Source: SLRI01 sp964528705 (GTDB taxonomy: Bacteria; Pseudomonadota; Alphaproteobacteria; Geminicoccales; Geminicoccaceae). From it: a stretch of 7,441 nucleotides of DNA. The translations under genes and the position numbers were made by a program. The stretch lies in NCBI GenBank assembly GCA_964528705.1, contig CAZGUW010000246.1, forward strand, positions 1 to 7,441, given 5' to 3'. Below are positions 6,509 through 7,441 of the stretch, piece after piece; positions within the stretch are counted from its first letter, which is position 1; each line of letters starts with the position of its first letter. The notes below the pieces were generated by a model. It made no database searches, was not told the DNA's origin, and was given only the letters and a program-made list of their open reading frames with translations.

Positions 6509-6526
6509 ATGAAACAGCAGTTTCTT
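6509..6526. promoter_or_regulatory. Candidate operator upstream of the TRAP receptor gene
   Basis: ATGAAA and TTTCTT flank six bases (CAGCAG), and the core GAAAC-AGCA-GTTTC (6511-6524) is a perfect inverted repeat. It matches the palindrome at 5532-5549 in the left arm, the spacing and four of six bases of the right arm. It abuts the candidate -35 element at 6526-6531. It is therefore the best guess for a binding site of the adjacent RpiR regulator. Confidence 0.5.
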
Positions 6527-6553
6527 TGTCTCATGGCATGAAACTTGTATTAC
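6526..6553 (+). promoter_or_regulatory. Candidate promoter for the TRAP transporter operon
   Basis: TTGTCT (6526-6531) and TATTAC (6548-6553) are spaced by 16 bp, and each matches four of six consensus bases. The region 6509-6556 is by far the most AT-rich in the window. Transcription would start near 6560 and give a leader of about 53 nt. The -35-like hexamer is similar to the TTGTCG seen before purC. Confidence 0.5.
6528..6544. repeat. Palindrome inside the TRAP promoter spacer
   Basis: TCATG-G-CATGA (6531-6541) is a perfect palindrome around one central base. It continues to GT/AC at the outer ends (6528-6529 and 6543-6544) with one mismatched pair. It fills the space between the -35 and -10 candidates, a typical repressor position. 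Its right half, CATGAAAC, repeats the left half of the palindrome upstream (6508-6515), 29 bp apart. Related words TGCCATG (6566-6572) and TGCCATGA (6580-6587) occur downstream in the leader. Confidence 0.5.
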
Positions 6554-6597
6554 TGTGAGGGTCGGTGCCATGCCGGCGATGCCATGACCGCTGATCC

Positions 6598-6605
6598 GGA
6601 AAGGA
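6598..6605 (+). promoter_or_regulatory. Strong ribosome-binding site of the TRAP receptor gene
   Basis: GGAAAGGA lies seven bases before the ATG at 6613 and is the best Shine-Dalgarno sequence in the window. It decides the start: the ATG at 6605 overlaps this site and is out of frame. Confidence 0.75.
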
Positions 6606-6612
6606 TGCCTCC

Positions 6613-7441
6613 ATGTCCAGGTTCGCTTCCCTCGCCGCCGCCGCCCTCGCTTCGGCCTCGATCCTGCCCCTTGCCGGGAACGCCGCTGCCGAGACCCTGA
6701 ACCTCACCGTGCTCGGCCAGCCGGTCGGGTCCGGCCTCATCGCCCAGGAGAAGGAAGCGCCCTTCTTCGAGAACCTGGCCGCCGAAACCGGCCTCGACGT
6801 GGCGGTCGAGTACCGGCCGGTCGACGTCGCCGGCATCCCGGACTCGGACGGGCTGCGCGTGCTGAAGTCCGGCCTCTTCGACATCGTCTCGATCCGCGGT
6901 CCGCAGGTCAGCCGCGACGAACCCACCGTGCTCGGCCTCGACCTCATCGGCATGAACACGAGCTACGCCGCCGGCAAGGCGCACACCGAGGCCTTCTTCG
7001 ATACGGTCGGCGCGCGCATCGAGGAGAAGTTCAACGCGAAGCTGCTGGGTCTCTGGCCGGCCGGCCCGCAGGTCGTCTTCTGCAAGCCCGAGATCGCGAG
7101 CCTAGCCGACCTCCAGGGCCTGAAGGTGCGCGTCGGCGACCAGAGTGCCGCGACCTTCGTCGACGGCCTCGGTGCCACGGGCGTGCCCATGCCCTTCGGC
7201 GAGGTGCAGCAGTCGCTCGCGCGCGGCGTCGTCGACTGTGCCATCACCGGCCCCGCCTCGGCCAATTCCGGCGGCTGGCCCGAGGCCACCACCACCGTCC
7301 TGCCCATCGCCCTGCAGCTCGCCATCAACGGCTACGCCGTCAACCTCGACACTTGGAACGGCATGACGGGCGAGGACCAGGCGACGCTGCAGTCGGCAAT
7401 CGAGGCGCTCAGCGCCGAGATCTGGACCTACTCCGAGGAGC
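6613..7441 (+). CDS. TRAP transporter solute-binding protein (DctP family), N-terminal part
   Basis: The frame is open from ATG 6613 to the end of the window (276 codons), so the C-terminus, and probably the dctQ/dctM-type membrane genes, lie downstream. The protein would be the periplasmic receptor that delivers a solute to a Na-coupled TRAP permease. A Sec signal peptide is clear: SRF, a long Ala/Leu core, and a probable cut after AAA (24-26) before ETLNLTVLG. The TRAP receptor signature runs LADLQGLKVRVGDQSAATFVDGLGA with the conserved carboxylate-binding Arg candidate at R173, then VPMPFGEVQQSLARGVVDCAITG and GGWPEATT. The only two cysteines visible, C157 and C209, could form a disulfide. 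The substrate cannot be read from sequence. The neighbouring psuKG genes suggest pseudouridine or a related compound, though classic TRAP ligands are carboxylates. The gene has its own promoter-operator region. Confidence 0.92.
   Translation, partial: MSRFASLAAAALASASILPLAGNAAAETLNLTVLGQPVGSGLIAQEKEAPFFENLAAETGLDVAVEYRPVDVAGIPDSDGLRVLKSGLFDIVSIRGPQVSRDEPTVLGLDLIGMNTSYAAGKAHTEAFFDTVGARIEEKFNAKLLGLWPAGPQVVFCKPEIASLADLQGLKVRVGDQSAATFVDGLGATGVPMPFGEVQQSLARGVVDCAITGPASANSGGWPEATTTVLPIALQLAINGYAVNLDTWNGMTGEDQATLQSAIEALSAEIWTYSEE

Noticed and set aside
6550..6984. Minus-strand open frames over the TRAP gene start
   Set aside because: The + strand has a clear signal peptide, ribosome-binding site and TRAP motifs. 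The antisense frames have no family features.
1..7441. tRNA, rRNA, CRISPR, insertion sequence or phage elements
   Set aside because: Reading through the window I found no repeat arrays, transposase or integrase motifs, or RNA-gene signatures.

Overview
This 7.4-kb window is very GC-rich. All eight genes I can support lie on the + strand, closely packed. Protein style and gene content (PurC next to PurS, an AI-2E permease, an RpiR regulator, a TRAP solute receptor) suggest the chromosome of an alphaproteobacterium, perhaps of the Rhodospirillales/Geminicoccales type. That placement is inferred from style, not from an alignment. I see no rRNA, tRNA, CRISPR array, insertion sequence or phage gene.

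Layout. Positions 1-643 hold the C-terminal part of an AI-2E (PerM/TqsA-like) membrane protein. A short intergenic region with a good sigma-70-type promoter (691-719) leads into purC (794-1558) and purS (1588-1830), two purine-biosynthesis genes. The expected purQ and purL do not follow. Next come a TSUP-family permease (1912-2607) and a membrane-anchored neutral zinc metallopeptidase (2705-3574).

From 3603 on there is a pseudouridine-salvage module. It contains psuK (kinase, 3603-4541), overlapping psuG (pseudouridine-5'-phosphate glycosidase, 4519-5490), an RpiR-type regulator (5532-6404) and, after a 208-bp regulatory gap, the start of a TRAP-transporter solute-binding protein (6613 to the window end). 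PsuK makes pseudouridine 5'-phosphate and PsuG splits it into uracil and ribose 5-phosphate. The regulator and the TRAP receptor suggest a controlled uptake-plus-degradation unit, with the TRAP system a candidate importer of pseudouridine or a related nucleoside. That last step is inference.

The most interesting non-coding signal is a shared palindrome of the form ATGAAA-N6-TTTC. It occurs once exactly at the annotated start of the regulator (5532-5549) and once just upstream of and touching the candidate TRAP promoter (6509-6526). A second palindrome (6528-6544) lies inside that promoter. This is the pattern expected if the RpiR protein controls both itself and the transporter.
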